A stretch of DNA of 64,000 nt from Dendrolimus kikuchii (Eukaryota > Arthropoda > Insecta > Lepidoptera > Lasiocampidae). Below are positions 1 to 11,125 of this stretch, piece after piece (within the stretch, counting starts at the first letter, position 1; the number at the start of each line of letters is the position of its first letter). The translations under genes and the position numbers were made by a program. Under the pieces are notes generated by a model that worked only from the letters and a program-made list of their open reading frames with translations, ran no database searches and was not told the origin of the DNA. The stretch lies in the NCBI GenBank assembly GCA_019925095.2, contig CM034401.1, forward strand, positions 17,429,338-17,493,337. Reading direction: 5' to 3'.

Positions 1-49
1 AAAATTTGCTATGGATCAGTGAAAAATTACATTAAAATTAGTTTTTTTT

Positions 50-202
50 AATTTGGCCATTTTAAATCATTCCCAGAAAAAATCCTGCGGGAAGAAAAAT
101 TCCTAGATTTTACGTGAAACAAACAGACAAGAAATCTAAAAAAAAGGCATCGTGACCTCCAACGTTTATATAGTCTATTTCAGATGGGTTTTTTTTAAAT
201 AG
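50..202. repeat. dispersed repeat family X, partial copy
   Basis: This stretch shares phrases such as 'ttacgtgaa', 'acagacaagaaatcta' and 'tatatagtctatt' with blocks at 16085-16870, 32215-32935, 58655-58915 and 60735-61415. No reading frame is conserved among the copies. It is a short dispersed repeat of unknown class; the copies differ too much by eye to set exact ends. Confidence 0.5.
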
Positions 203-368
203 CTTTTTTTTATTGCAGGAGTTCAGCAGATAGGCAGACGGCCACTTGATGGAAAGAGGTTACCATCACCTATGGACATTTGCAACACCGAAGGTGCTAC
301 AAATGCACTACTGCTCTCTTAAGGGAGACTGGAACCTGGTCACTAATGCCGAAACACAACTCGAGATT
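203..368 (-). mobile_element. SINE-like family S, tail half only (copy 1)
   Basis: The T-run at the left is the A-rich tail of an element read on the minus strand. It keeps the tail module (GCAGACGGCC, ATGGACATTTGCAACACC) and part of the body up to 'cacaactcgag', and lacks the head found in full copies such as 32375-32693. The break at about 368 is a 5' truncation, as expected of target-primed insertion. Confidence 0.7.
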
Positions 369-890
369 TTTTTTATACATATTAGACATTTTCATAATAT
401 TATAAATTTCTAAACATGCCGTGTCTGTATATTGATGAGGTTTTCACTGATCAAAAACTAATCGCGGCGTGTTCCGCCCGCGCCAACTCTTTTCAAGCGG
501 CAAGTTACAAACCGCCCCACGCCGGAGTCCCCCAGCAGTGGCCCACGCCTGCATATACCCGTAGCCCTGGCATAAGGTGCAGGACGGAACACCCAGGAGT
601 TTAGTGGGTCTGCAACCCTAACCGGGGACTGGCAATAGCATGGCACCAGTTCTGACTGGGCATGCTAGTGCCTAAACAGAACTTTACTTTCTACATACTA
701 GCTTTTTCCCGTGGCGTAGCTCGCGGTAATATATTTTTTTTAGACGGAGTGGAGGACCGGCCTTTGGGAGAGCCACACGTCCTTCTTGCAAAGGTCAAAC
801 TTTTTAATTCAAAATACCCGTGGCGCCATCTAGTCAAAACGAAAATAACCGTAACACATTAAAATACGTTGCCATGACAATGTATGTATT
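369..890 (+). repeat. GC-rich patch, probable LINE 3' UTR debris
   Basis: Bases 455-665 are clearly richer in G and C than the flanks. They hold 'gtttagtgggtctgcaac', which resembles 'tttttaatgggtattgggg' in the minus-strand insertion at 48538-48823. The short frames on both strands overlap each other and match nothing I know. Bases 666-890 are mixed sequence with no recognised feature. Confidence 0.3.
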
Positions 891-1251
891 TATGTTTCTT
901 CTTTCCCAGCCATAACACGTTGCGAAACTGCAGTAAGATAGCGTAGGCCGCTGCAAACAGCCGATCCCCGTCCGCCGGGATCCTTCCCCTCCGGCTTTAT
1001 ATTACCTGTCAGCCGTTCTTAATTAGTACATTGTGTCGCCCTCTAGTCAGCATCGTTAGATTCATCCCCGCTCATGGCAACAGTCCAGCCAAGGCAAAGC
1101 CCCCTAGGGAGCTCCCTCGAGCAAATTGCCCCCCGGGCTCGAGCGCCTTCGCCTCGCGAAGGTGCTCGCCCCGAAAATCCCGGCAAAGTTGTGAGATCTT
1201 CGGACCAACAATATAAAGTCAAGTCCAATAAAATAAACATAAAAAATAAAA
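891..1251 (+). mobile_element. Jockey-like LINE, 5'-truncated 3' UTR copy
   Basis: Bases 895-1240 match the 3' UTR of the Jockey-like element at 56945-57300 nearly base for base, including 'cagccataacacgtt', 'cgccgggatccttcccct' and 'aagtcaagtccaataaa'. None of the ORF is retained. An A-rich end at 1229-1250 is followed by GTATGTA (1252-1258), also present before the insertion (882-888), a likely short target duplication. The short open frames here are UTR sequence, not genes. Confidence 0.8.
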
Positions 1252-1260
1252 GTATGTAGT

Positions 1261-1898
1261 TGTTAGCGAATTGCGATGATGGCACTAATAAAGCGCGACC
1301 GGAAAGCAATCTTTTCGGCTATATTCGTCTATCCTTCGGGAACAGTACAAATTATTTCTGGATGAAAGATACCCTATATCCTTTCTATACCCTTGATAAT
1401 CTGTATGCAACATGGTGAGCGATCGTGGAAAGATCTAGTTGATTTAAGGAGTTTCAGAAAAATGTAGAAGTCTCCAGAAGAAAAAGACAAGGAGAGATAA
1501 ATTTTAGAAAGAGATAGATGATGATCAAAAGAATAATGAAATAAAGATCAAAATTCTAGAATAGAAGGTTCAGAAAGGAAAAGACAGAGATAGATAGATG
1601 TTTACAAAGGGATAGACAGTAAAAAAAGAATAACGAAAAGAAGATCGAAATTATGGATTCCAGAAGATTCTACCGGGTATATAAGTAGCGTAAGGCGCGC
1701 CTACCGGGGAGTTCAGTTGAAGACAGCGAAGCGACAAGTGCGATCGGGACAGTGCGTCGTTAGTTGTGCATGTAGTAGGGGCAACCTTGTGGAGAAAAAT
1801 CACGTACGGTGTGTAAATTAATAAAAGCATATTTTAGTGAAAAAAAAAACTGGTGTTTACTTCCAATCCCAAGTGCGTACCCCCGCTCGCACGTAACA
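1261..1898 (+). mobile_element. LTR-like unit (possible solo LTR)
   Basis: The unit begins TGTTA and ends TAACA, the short inverted ends usual for Ty3/Gypsy-type LTRs. It has a TATA box (TATATAAG, 1677-1684), an initiator-like 'gttcagttg' about 30 bases on, and AATAAA at 1820-1825, so U3-R-U5 order is plausible. Bases 1440-1660 are strikingly purine-rich on this strand. No matching target duplication flanks 1261/1898 and no internal gag-pol is seen, so the left edge is uncertain. Confidence 0.45.
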
Positions 1899-2194
1899 AT
1901 ATAATGACGATCTGTTGCGTATTTAAAGCGTGAAAACATCACAGACAAATAGGCTCACATTCTCATTTACTATATTGGTTAGGAAATGAATATGATGGTT
2001 TGAAACTGATGTTCACATATTGGTATTGTTTTGTCCTTTTCATTGTTTTGGGAATAAACGAATCATTATGAAACTTAGTTACGAAAATAGGATATCCTTA
2101 TTGCGGAATATAATATAGAGAGACATAGTATGTTTATATATAAACTAGAAAAATATACTACAGAGTAAAGGTTTTCAGATCACTAGTGTTTCTT

Positions 2195-2860
2195 TAATAA
2201 TGGGGAATATGCATATAATTCAAATACGAGTAAATTTTTAAAAGGAAACCTTTAGAATTGTTGTGATTTGAAACTCGATGAAAGGAAAAAGCGACATTAA
2301 AAGAAATAAACAGTCTGCGAGAGAATGACATAAAATTAATTATATTTAACAATTTAAAGACTATACTCATACAAATAGAGTTGGAAATGTTCTGATATTT
2401 TTCGTTAATACTTGAAACTTCATTTTTTTTTTTATGTTTGCGTATAGGCAAACTGGCAGACGGGTCCACTTGATGGCAAGTGGCTACCGTCACCCATGGA
2501 CATCTGCAACACTAAGGGAGCCGAAGCGTTGCCTATCTCATTGAGACTTTAAAAATCTGTTTACGCCCTTTTTGAAGAGCCCCATATTGTAGCACTCTGG
2601 GAAAACCGCGGAAGGGAGCTCATTCCACAGCTTGCTCACATATGGCATAAAAGAGCGAGCGCCAGGTACAGTGGATAACTTCCAGGTGTCGAGGAAGTGT
2701 GGATGTTCGTGTTTTAAAGCTTAAATATATTATAGCGATATAATATATGAAATGTGACGTCACGAAATTTGGAATTCCTCCCACCCCTTGTCACACTTTG
2801 TTCCACTTCTGGTGCGTGTGAACTGCACACACACAGAATTTTTGTTATATGATGTCTTTA
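2195..2860. repeat. repeat family T, copy split by a LINE insertion
   Basis: Bases 2255-2431 and 2718-2860 together match the uninterrupted copy at 62485-62800, including 'ttgtgatttgaaactcgatg', 'gtgttttaaagcttaaat' and 'gtgacgtcacgaaatt'. Partial copies lie at 50995-51125, 61100-61175 and 61800-61852. The gap in this copy is filled by the LINE piece at 2432-2717. No coding capacity is evident. Confidence 0.75.
2432..2717 (-). mobile_element. CR1-like LINE tail (variant B) nested in family T
   Basis: Read on the minus strand, this is the end of an ORF2 (SKLWNELPSAVFPE, then GLFKKGVNRFLK) followed by a 3' UTR and an A-rich tail, seen here as a T-run at 2424-2434. The frame has a stop before the usual RQR...VADVHG ending. 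The uninterrupted family T copy near 62680 shows the empty site. It is 5' truncated and inactive. Same variant as 8993-9345. Confidence 0.75.
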
Positions 2861-5438
2861 TTGCTGTAGAATTACATGTCTAGCGTTATTTTTTTATTTA
2901 ATTTACACATTTTAATAAATTAATAAAAAAAAAAATTCGCGGGATATTAATCGCAACGCTATTGATCAAATGGAAACGTGACGTAATTTTTCATTTTGAT
3001 TCAGATTGACAAGAAATGCGAACTCGATGCAAAGCGCTTTTAGTTTTGTGATTGTGTTAATCGTAATTTCATATCTACAAGATGGTTTTTTTAGATTTTT
3101 CCATGGTCTGTATCTATTAAATATAATTTAAAATTGAAAACACCGAGAAAGATGAACATGTAAATACACACTAAGAATGAAATATGACGTCATCAAAAGC
3201 CCGCGAAAATAGTGTCGTTTAAATAGCTCAAATTCAATAGAAATATTACCAAACAATATTTTTTGAAATGTACATTTTCAGCAGTATTACTATTTTTTCT
3301 ACAATAAAACGATTAGGCTATGATTTAAAAATATTGTCCAACAAAAAACACTGTGAAATAAATATTCCAATTATATTTTCATTTTATGTTTTGTCAAGAC
3401 TATAATTAAAAAAATAAATTGTCACTAGATTTTATAATTTAATTTTAATTTGTATATATACTTATTTATAATATAGTTCGCTTTGTAGTCAAATAAATAT
3501 TTATTCACCATTAATTGCAGACAGACTTGCGCCGCAATATCTTTCTTGTATGAAAATAAATAAATAAATAATACAAAATATAATAGTAAATTCAAAAATA
3601 AAAATTCGAAGCTCATATGAGCAAGTTTGAATTGACAAATTATCGAGAAATCTGCTATGTATATAAATGTATGTAGTATGTACATACACCGAAACATTAA
3701 TTACTTTTGTTATGGGATAATTCTCATGAAATAGACTCGAAGCTTACGAGAGCAGTCTTGTGGTAATATCTCCTTATGAATAAAAATATAAAATCAATTA
3801 ATCTGAAAAATGTTGTGTATACCCCCTCCCTTAAAGCTAATAACAATCCCACTCATAGGAATATCTTCAATCTAAATATCCATGATCAAATCCAATATCT
3901 TCGCTAATGCTCTTCAGCCAGATGTGTCTAGAGCGTAAACAAAACATTTTATTGGCTTCCCGTTCAACCGCTTGAAACTATTGCCACTATCGGAGAATAG
4001 TCTAATGAAGTCATGCGAAAAGTAGGAGAGACACTTTTACGCATTTAATGGATTAAAAACGAAAGTATCATTCGATAAACAATCTCAATATAACCGCACT
4101 TTTATTATTATCAGTTTTAGAATCTATACAGATGCAAATAAATCCTTCAAGTACCACCCATTTATTAAATAAATAGAACAGGCTAACGTGTCATTTTGAA
4201 ATATATTTTTTTAAATATACTTAACATAGCAAACGTAAAAGCTTTGCGCATCAGTTTAGTATTAATCACAGTGATCAAGGTTTTTAATAATGAAATAGAC
4301 ACAGTAGAAAGCTTCAAAAATACAAATATAAGGACAAACCTGTCCAAAAAATTAAGAGAAAATAAACCGGTAACATACACAAAATATAGTAGCAGTGTGC
4401 TGTGAATAAATAATGTAATTATAAAGGTTCTCATGTCAATAAAGGTAGTATATAGTAAGTGTTATAGGTCGCATTCTTGGCACAATTACTATTATTTTGG
4501 TTTAAAATTATGTTATATATTCTTAGCGGTTCAGTTGATGCATTTAATATTTCGTTTAAATAAATAAGATAGTTTCTCAGACAATATTACGTGTACATCT
4601 TAACGATTGATTTAATGCGATATTAATCATTTTATCCAGTGACTATTATGTAAAATTGTCAAACAATATTGTACCAATTCCTTAACGTAGCCTGTATGAT
4701 TTGAGTAGAACATAATGGATTCGACAACAGCTAAATATGGTACTGCCCTAACACGTTTAAACCAAAATGTTATTAAAATCAAACTAATTGCTTGGAAATA
4801 AATGTGGCTAAAATATTAACATTGCTAAGGGACTGAGAGAAGGCGAGATACATAACGTTAATCCTATTGTTAACCTTATTGTAATTGGGGTATTTTAAGG
4901 CTAAACATTACAGTCTATTTTCATTCTAAATGTATTGGTTAGGAATTAATTGAATAAGGCAATTTCATATTTGTAAGCTTTGGGTAATGTTTTTTTAGGG
5001 ATAAGTCTAATGTTACAAAATTAATACTATTCTAGTTTATTTCTTATCTCATAACATAAATTATATAAAAATATTTTTCATTCTAGTTATATACGTAAGT
5101 ATACTAAATGTCTCGTTTAGATATAATAATACAGGATATCCAATTTTAAAATCGCGGCCTTGTAAAATTGTCGTTTTGAACATAACAACATATTCACGCC
5201 ACTCAAGTAGGTATATATAAAATACATTATATTTAAATACAAATATATGCGTATAATTAAAGCCAAAAACAAATTTTATTTTGTTTTTAACATTTAATTC
5301 CTAAAAATAAATCAATAAAAAGATTGCTTAAACCATTAATAGGAGTTCCAAAATATTATAAACATTCCCAATAATATATATTTGACCTCTTTTGGGTTAC
5401 CGTACAATTTTAAAGATGTATTTTAAACACATAAAGGA
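2861..5438. other. AT-rich stretch, no gene seen
   Basis: About 2.6 kb of low-complexity AT-rich DNA. Open frames are short, hydrophobic and low-complexity on both strands (for example 3425-3697 and 4183-4434), as expected by chance at this composition. No repeat shared with the rest of the window stands out. Confidence 0.6.
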
Positions 5439-5758
5439 ATCCGTGCAGGAACGAAGAAAGAATACAATTTCCTGCGGCCGGGCGGCCTGTCGTAAGAGGC
5501 GACTTAACAACCCACAGCCAGGTGGTAAGGCATTTGCCCGACTGGATGGCTACCACCCCTGGTCTAAAGTATGTCGCCATAACAACTTTCGAGTTGTGTT
5601 CCGGCATTAGTGAACAGGTTCCAGTCTCCCTTAAGAGAGCAGCAGCGCATTTGTAGCAACTTTGGTGTTGCAAATGTCCATAGGCGATGGTAACCGCTTT
5701 TCATCAAGTGGGCCGTCTGCCTGTCTGCTGATCTCCTGCAAAAATAATAATAATAATT
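5439..5758 (+). mobile_element. SINE-like family S, full-length (copy 2)
   Basis: Head 'atccgtgcaggaacg' at the left and tail module with A-rich (AAT)n end at the right. Head, body and tail are all present, about 320 bp. The 72-codon open frame across it is the same frame seen in other copies and starts at no conserved ATG, so it is not a gene. Confidence 0.8.
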
Positions 5759-5894
5759 AGGTGTAAAATATGCAAAATATTTTTTAACATGCGTTTCTCT
5801 AAGATGATTTTAAAGCTCAGTCGATTCCTGATGAGACTAGTTTAGTACATCCACTGGATATGGTAATTTTAACAGACATCTTTTCAATATATGT

Positions 5895-6110
5895 GTCATT
5901 GACAGCCCCCTGTGCAGGGCTTATCTGGTAGCAGAAGAAACAGCCGCCCATGTCTCTTGAACGTGGAAAGGTGGCCCAGTACAGGGCGAAGCATCCGAGC
6001 AGTCGTCGGCATAGTCAACAAGCTGGTAGAGCTGGGGAACATGGAGTAACCCCTTATCCACCTTCGCATGCAAAATAGACGCTAAATCGTTGAGTTGTGG
6101 TAACTGCCCA
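5895..6110 (+). pseudogene. LINE ORF2 C-terminal fragment
   Basis: Translation gives SPLCRAYLVAEETAAHV followed in a second frame by VAQYRAKHPS and ELGNME-like residues. This pattern (Cys, AEET, H, then YRAKHLGSP and a terminal LGWLE) is typical of the region after the RT/RNase H part of R1/Jockey-like LINEs of Lepidoptera. At least two frameshifts break it. It is decayed and without a clear tail. Confidence 0.5.
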
Positions 6111-6904
6111 CTTGTAGAAAAAAACATATTTCATAGTTTTATTAATGAAATCAACGCTGTGTTATTTGCTACGACAATTAACGGTGATATTTAGCCTTAA
6201 TACTATTATTATTTTAAGACAAGTATCATTCTGACCCACATTAGGGCTTGTATAAATAAGGTAAAACTATAAAGGTATTGTTTGAATGAGGTTGAAAGTG
6301 TATATTTTACTGTCTGTATTTGTAGTCTGTATAAGTAGGTACTTGGAAAAGTATCTAATAGTAAAATATTTTGGAGTTACTTTTGTAATTGATTCGAATA
6401 AGACTTTTAGCGCATTGTTGTATCAAGAAAATTAGTCTTACCTGAACTTATTATAAAAAATCGATCTTGCTAAATATTTTTATATACTAGCTTTGCCCGT
6501 CAATTCTTTCGCATGAGACACGTACTTTGCCTTCATATCTTATGACCTATGTAACGAAACGAAACAAAAATTAATAAAAAAAAACTGTTATCATTGTTAC
6601 ATTTATTATTACAATATGTTAAGCGGTTTTTGAACAGACAATTTTTTAATAACAGTAATTTATGATTAGGTATAGTTTAAATGACAATTTTCAATAAAAT
6701 TTTGATTTTAGCGAAAACTGGTATTAATTTAGATATCGCTGACAGATATATCTCTTTATATTACCTAATATAGATTATACACATACCTATGATTTTACAT
6801 TTCTTTTATTAAACACTAATTTGTTGCTCTCCATATTTTAAAATAATCGACGCCTAGTAAATTTACAGAGCAATTATTTTAGTACACGGCGTATGGTTTC
6901 ACAT
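6111..6904. other. AT-rich stretch, no gene seen
   Basis: No reading frame above background and no clear repeat boundary. Bases 6485-6600 ('ctagctttgcccgtcaattc') resemble the start of the family Z repeats described at 30775-31020. Confidence 0.5.
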
Positions 6905-7637
6905 GACTACTTGAATATGTTCGCATTGAATATGTGCGAAGAGGACGCTACAGCCACCTTCGTCCTCAAAGCGGAGAAAGCCACAGCAGATGAGATTAGG
7001 GATTATAATATAAAAATGGCGATACGCATGAGAGACAAGGCGGTGGTCCAACGCCTAATAGAGGGCCAATAATCCCCGTCCTAAACCATCCATCATCATT
7101 AACACCAACTGAAAATTTTTCATGTCACAACAATTAAACAATAAATAACACCACACAAAGTCACTCACACATAACTAACAACAAAACTTATACACATACT
7201 CAAACCAACGCGCACTACCACCGCCTTGCATTACACGCACACTTCACAAACAAACCAAGACACACAAAGAGCCTAAAAATTAATAACCCAGACAGAAAAG
7301 AAAAAAAAACCAACACGCATGGCACAAGATAGGAAAATATATATAAGTATAGATATAAGGCCCACACTGCAGATGCACTTCCTCACAACACCAGCATGTA
7401 ACAGATACTCTCTACGTATAAGTTTAGTATTAAAAGTAAAATAAATTAATATAATAAGTTATTCGTAAGATACATACACCTCAACACAAAAATCAATAAA
7501 TTAATGTCACACACAAGAACCAAAATAACTAATAAGCGTGTTAAATTCACAAAATTAAATCTAGAAATTAAGTTGTAAAAAAGGGTACGGAACTCGAGTC
7601 CGTAGAGTTGTTAATAATAAAATAAAATATATGTTCG
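6905..7637 (+). mobile_element. LINE 3' end (family D): ORF tail plus 3' UTR
   Basis: Bases 6929-7072 keep an open C-terminus (MCEEDATATFVLKAEKATAD through VVQRLIEGQ and a TAA). Highly charged residues and the absence of alternatives suggest a genuine LINE ORF end, but I do not recognise the clade. The 3' UTR (7073-7620) is shared with the minus-strand copies at 55150-55592 and 59175-59519, and ends with 'gagttgttaataataaaataaa'. 5' truncated. Confidence 0.65.
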
Positions 7638-7854
7638 TAAATAGAACAATATCAGCCAATATATTTCACATTGCTGGGCTTAGATCTCCATATTTTAAGA
7701 TAACGCACCTTATAGTCAACAGGTTAGTTCAAGGCGAATTGGCGGGTTTCTTTACATTTTTCTTCCGCGCCAGCACTCGGTAATTGGCACAATTTATACT
7801 AATGTGTATACTGTATTATGACTGATATTAGGTATGTAATATATATAGTATATG
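7638..7854. other. short unassigned stretch
   Basis: No gene or repeat match is seen. Confidence 0.4.
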
Positions 7855-8275
7855 AAGTATACAAGCTGACCCGTTCCCACTTCGCTGGGCGTCATTAAAA
7901 AATACAAAAGCAAGCACACACGCACCCACGCCCGCACGCACATATGCATTTAGGTTTAAGTTTTGTAACCTTTAATTAATTCACAAACCCGGAAAGCATT
8001 CGCAGTGCCTCGTACGAGGATGTGCGAAATTCTTGGGTAAAACTTTATTGCTGTTACATATTTGACAGGCATTCACGGGAACACTTCACGGAGGTTCATT
8101 AAAAAATTAAACAATATTATTAATCACAATCAAATATAGCCTGTCACTCAGGAATAATGTATCTTTTTACTAGTGAAATAATTTTTAAAATCGGTTAAAT
8201 AATATTGGAGATTAGCCCGAACATCTAAACTCACAAACTTTACTTCTTTATAATATTAGTATGACACTCATACGA
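7855..8275 (+). repeat. dispersed repeat family W, copy 1
   Basis: The right part (8095-8270) matches 29755-29930 on this strand and 51855-52025 on the opposite strand. Shared phrases are 'aatattattaatcacaat', 'ttcaatcggtt'-like cores and 'tttataatattagtat'. The left part contains 'cccgttcccacttcgctggg', the phrase typical of short lepidopteran non-autonomous repeats. No coding. Confidence 0.55.
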
Positions 8276-8404
8276 CTAATATGTACATAATTCTGACATA
8301 ATCGGTCAGAAAGCTGTCTAAGAAGTTTATATATCCTAGCTGGGACTCGAACGTAATATCTTTGAAATTAGATACGGCTGCCTTAGTCATACAGCTGATT
8401 GTAT

Positions 8405-8992
8405 TTCGTGCGATGAGTTCCGATGGCCCATTTCCTCCTCTCCCTATTTTATTCTTATATAAAATTTCTCCTGCCTTGATCTCTCTATTCCATTCCTCCT
8501 GTCTTATCCCTCAATCCCACCTCTCCTATTCCATCCTCTTTATCCCATCCCCTCCACAGGAGAAATTCTCCTGTCTTGATCTGTCTTTTTTTTATTATTG
8601 CAGGAGTTCAGCAGACAAGCAGACGGCCCATTTGATGGAAAGCGGTTACCTTCACCTATGGACATTTGCAACACCAAAGGTGCTACAAATGCGCTGCTGC
8701 TCTCTTAAGGGAGACGGGAACCTGGTCACTAATGCCGGAACACAACTCAAGGTTGTTATGGCGACATGCTGCAGACCAGGGGTGGTAGCCATCCAGTCGA
8801 GCAAATGCCCTACTACCTGGCTGTGGGTTGTTTAGTCGCCTCTTACGACAGGCCGTCCGGCCGCAGGAAATTGTATTCTTTCCCCGTTCCTGCACAGATA
8901 GAGTCTATCCCATTCCTCCTATCTGAACCCTATATTCCATCCCTCCAATTACCTCCTCTTTATACCATCTCCTCTATTCCATTTTTTATGTT
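8405..8992 (+). repeat. CT-rich array, split by a SINE-like insertion
   Basis: Outside the insertion at 8586-8900, the sequence is a degenerate pyrimidine-rich array of 'tattccatccc'/'cctcctatc' units (8425-8585 and 8901-8992). A second array of the same kind is at 44500-44715, preceded by a related block ('attgtatttcg.g.gatgag', 8398-8416 and 44474-44491). It probably belongs to a LINE 3' UTR. The 157-codon frame here is compositional. Confidence 0.6.
8586..8900 (-). mobile_element. SINE-like family S, full-length (copy 3)
   Basis: Full copy: T-run and tail module at the left, head ('cgttcctgcacaga') at the right. It interrupts the CT-rich array, which resumes directly after it, so it is younger than the array. 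Confidence 0.8.
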
Positions 8993-9345
8993 TCCTTGTA
9001 GACAAATTGGCAAATGGGCACTTGATGGCAATTATCTATCCTCGCCCATGGACATCTGCAACACTTTGGAAGCTGATGCGTTGCCTACCTTGTTGAAACT
9101 TTAAATATCTTTTTACGCCATTTTTAAAGAGCCCTATATTGTAGTGCTATAGGAAAACCGCGGGAGGGAGTCTATTCCATAGCTTGCTCACGTATGGCAT
9201 AAAGGAGCGAGCGCCACATACCGTGGACGACTTCCAAGTGTCTAGGAAACGTGGATGGGCTTGTAGTCGCCGACAAGCAATGCGATGGTAAAATGGCGAC
9301 GTATGCTCCAATGTAATGTTCAATCCTAAAACGCCCCCGTATCTT
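8993..9345 (-). mobile_element. CR1-like LINE tail (variant B)
   Basis: Same variant as 2432-2717: minus-strand reading gives a 3' UTR with 'ccatgggcgaggata' and an ORF end related to SKLWN..PSRGFPIALQYRAL. Stops and frameshifts interrupt it. The A-rich tail is weak (T-rich 8978-8992). Confidence 0.6.
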
Positions 9346-9399
9346 AAAACCCGTTTTCACTTTCTTCAAGACGGTCATTCGAGGATTCTGAGACCATCT

Positions 9400-9882
9400 T
9401 TGAATTATCGACTAAGAATGCCTACACATACTACATAGTTTTATAACAAAGCATTCACTACGCAAGCTGTAAGGCTTTGGAACTCACTACCTCAAAACAT
9501 AAAAGAAGCCAAGTCTGTGCATTCGTTTAATGATCTCATGAAACAAGACTATCTCAAATTTGTAACTGAATAATAATGTTATTTAGTTGTATGCTTTGGA
9601 TGGTGTTGTTAACGACACACAACTTGTACATTTAGATACATATGTATGTTTATATCGTAATTTATGTAACATTTCCATTTATAACGTATATATTAGTATA
9701 TTATATATATTGCATACCTACCCCCATACATACCGAGTTTCTGTCCACCCAAAGGTTATCTGGAAGAAATCGCTCCGAACGATAAGACCGTCCATTGTAC
9801 TTATGATTACGATTGATTGTACAAATTTCTTTTGTAACATTGTGTGCAATAAAGTATATTCTATTCTATTCTAGATATACTT
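9400..9882 (+). mobile_element. LINE 3' end (family E) with (TATTC)n tail
   Basis: Bases 9470-9573 translate to AVRLWNSLPQNIKEA..VHSFNDLMKQDYLKFVTE then stop. RLWNSLP is a common landmark in the C-terminal part of CR1/L2/Jockey-like ORF2 proteins. The 3' UTR carries the hairpin module at 9758-9803 shared with 42502-42545 (-) and 60576-60625 (+). It ends 'caataaagtatattc' and a (TATTC)n tail. 5' truncated. Confidence 0.7.
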
Positions 9883-11125
9883 TTTTCTTTGTAACTGAAC
9901 TGTATTGTTCTTTGAGAAATAAACGATTTAAACCTAAACATTGAAATATATTTTTCCTTAATTAAATTTAAAATATATTGTACCTTCATTACAAATTAAT
10001 TTTATAAACATAAACACACAACGCAACTCATTAATAAAAATACTGTTTTTAAAATATAAAACCAAGTTATAATATGCTAGTTCAATGTGTTCTTAAGTAA
10101 CTTACTAACTTATAAATGAGGTGCCACTCACAAGACCCTTGGCCTACTTGATAATGTTTCGTTGACAACTAGACGCCAATCAGTAGCCCACAAGTTTTAA
10201 ATTGGAATATACGTATATTACTGATTTGATGGTCTTCATAGTTGGATGGTTTAAGCCTTTGCCAGCCTAGCTCACTGGAACGAAGAGATCTCGTTTTCCG
10301 TACTTGTCATGATAAATTTCGTAAATTTCGTCAGTTTTTTTTCAATTTCACTTACGATGTCCATGATGTGAGATCAGCATTACCTATGCTGAGCATGGAT
10401 CTATTTAGGCCAACATTACTATATTTTTTACTTTTTTCTTACCTTCTAATCATAAAGTCTATATTCTTGAAGAAAAATACAATATACATTTTGATTTATA
10501 TATAAATAATGGACACAATTTTTCGACACGGGTTGTCCGGAAGGGTTGCTGTTCTTCTACAACTTGTCCTCCGACACCATTTCAATCATCTCTTGCTGTT
10601 CTTATTTTAAGAGCTGTTCTTAATTTAAGACCGTCTTCCCACCTTGTAATTTGTCTTTCTCTGCTCCTTTTATTACGAGTATTTCCTTGTATTTTGTCCT
10701 AAATAAATACTTGTCTTTCTGTCTTCTTTCTTTTCAATAAAGTTTCTGTTATTTTATATACTCTAGGTGTTTAGGTACCGACCCAAAGCTGTCCGTCATG
10801 TGCTATCCATAAACAAGCGGAACTTGCTTAGTTTGGAAACATATTTATAATTGTCTGATTATAAATTATAATTGAAAATAAATTACATATTTTATTGTGA
10901 CTGCTATAAAAATCCTTGGAATATGGATATTCGAGGCTTCTAACATCTATAATGCTTTCAAAGTGGGTAATTGATTCATTAGGTGATTAAAGAGCTGGCG
11001 CCTACGTAGATCAATGAATTCGTATAGCAATCTAATGAGTCAACGTTGCCAATCGGGTATTTACATTTGGAAGGCATTTGTGGGAGTTGACTTATGTTGT
11101 ATAATGCGTCTATGATGTTACCCTG
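9883..11125. other. unassigned stretch, no gene seen
   Basis: AT-rich. Bases 10500-10760 are pyrimidine-rich with two AATAAA signals (near 10704 and 10735), which would fit the end of a transcript, but no coding frame leads into them on this strand. I cannot assign it. Confidence 0.45.

Noticed and set aside
5392..5610. Open frame of 70-90 codons (RRKNTISCGRAACRKRR...) recurring at 8683, 12983, 30384, 32378, 42054 and 54835
   Set aside because: It is the body of SINE-like family S. The frame starts at GTG, not ATG, in most copies, both strands are open over the same bases, and similarity is that of repeats, not of selected codons.
8341..8360. tRNA T-arm-like 'gggactcgaacg'
   Set aside because: No acceptor, D or anticodon arm can be folded around it. 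No tRNA was found elsewhere.
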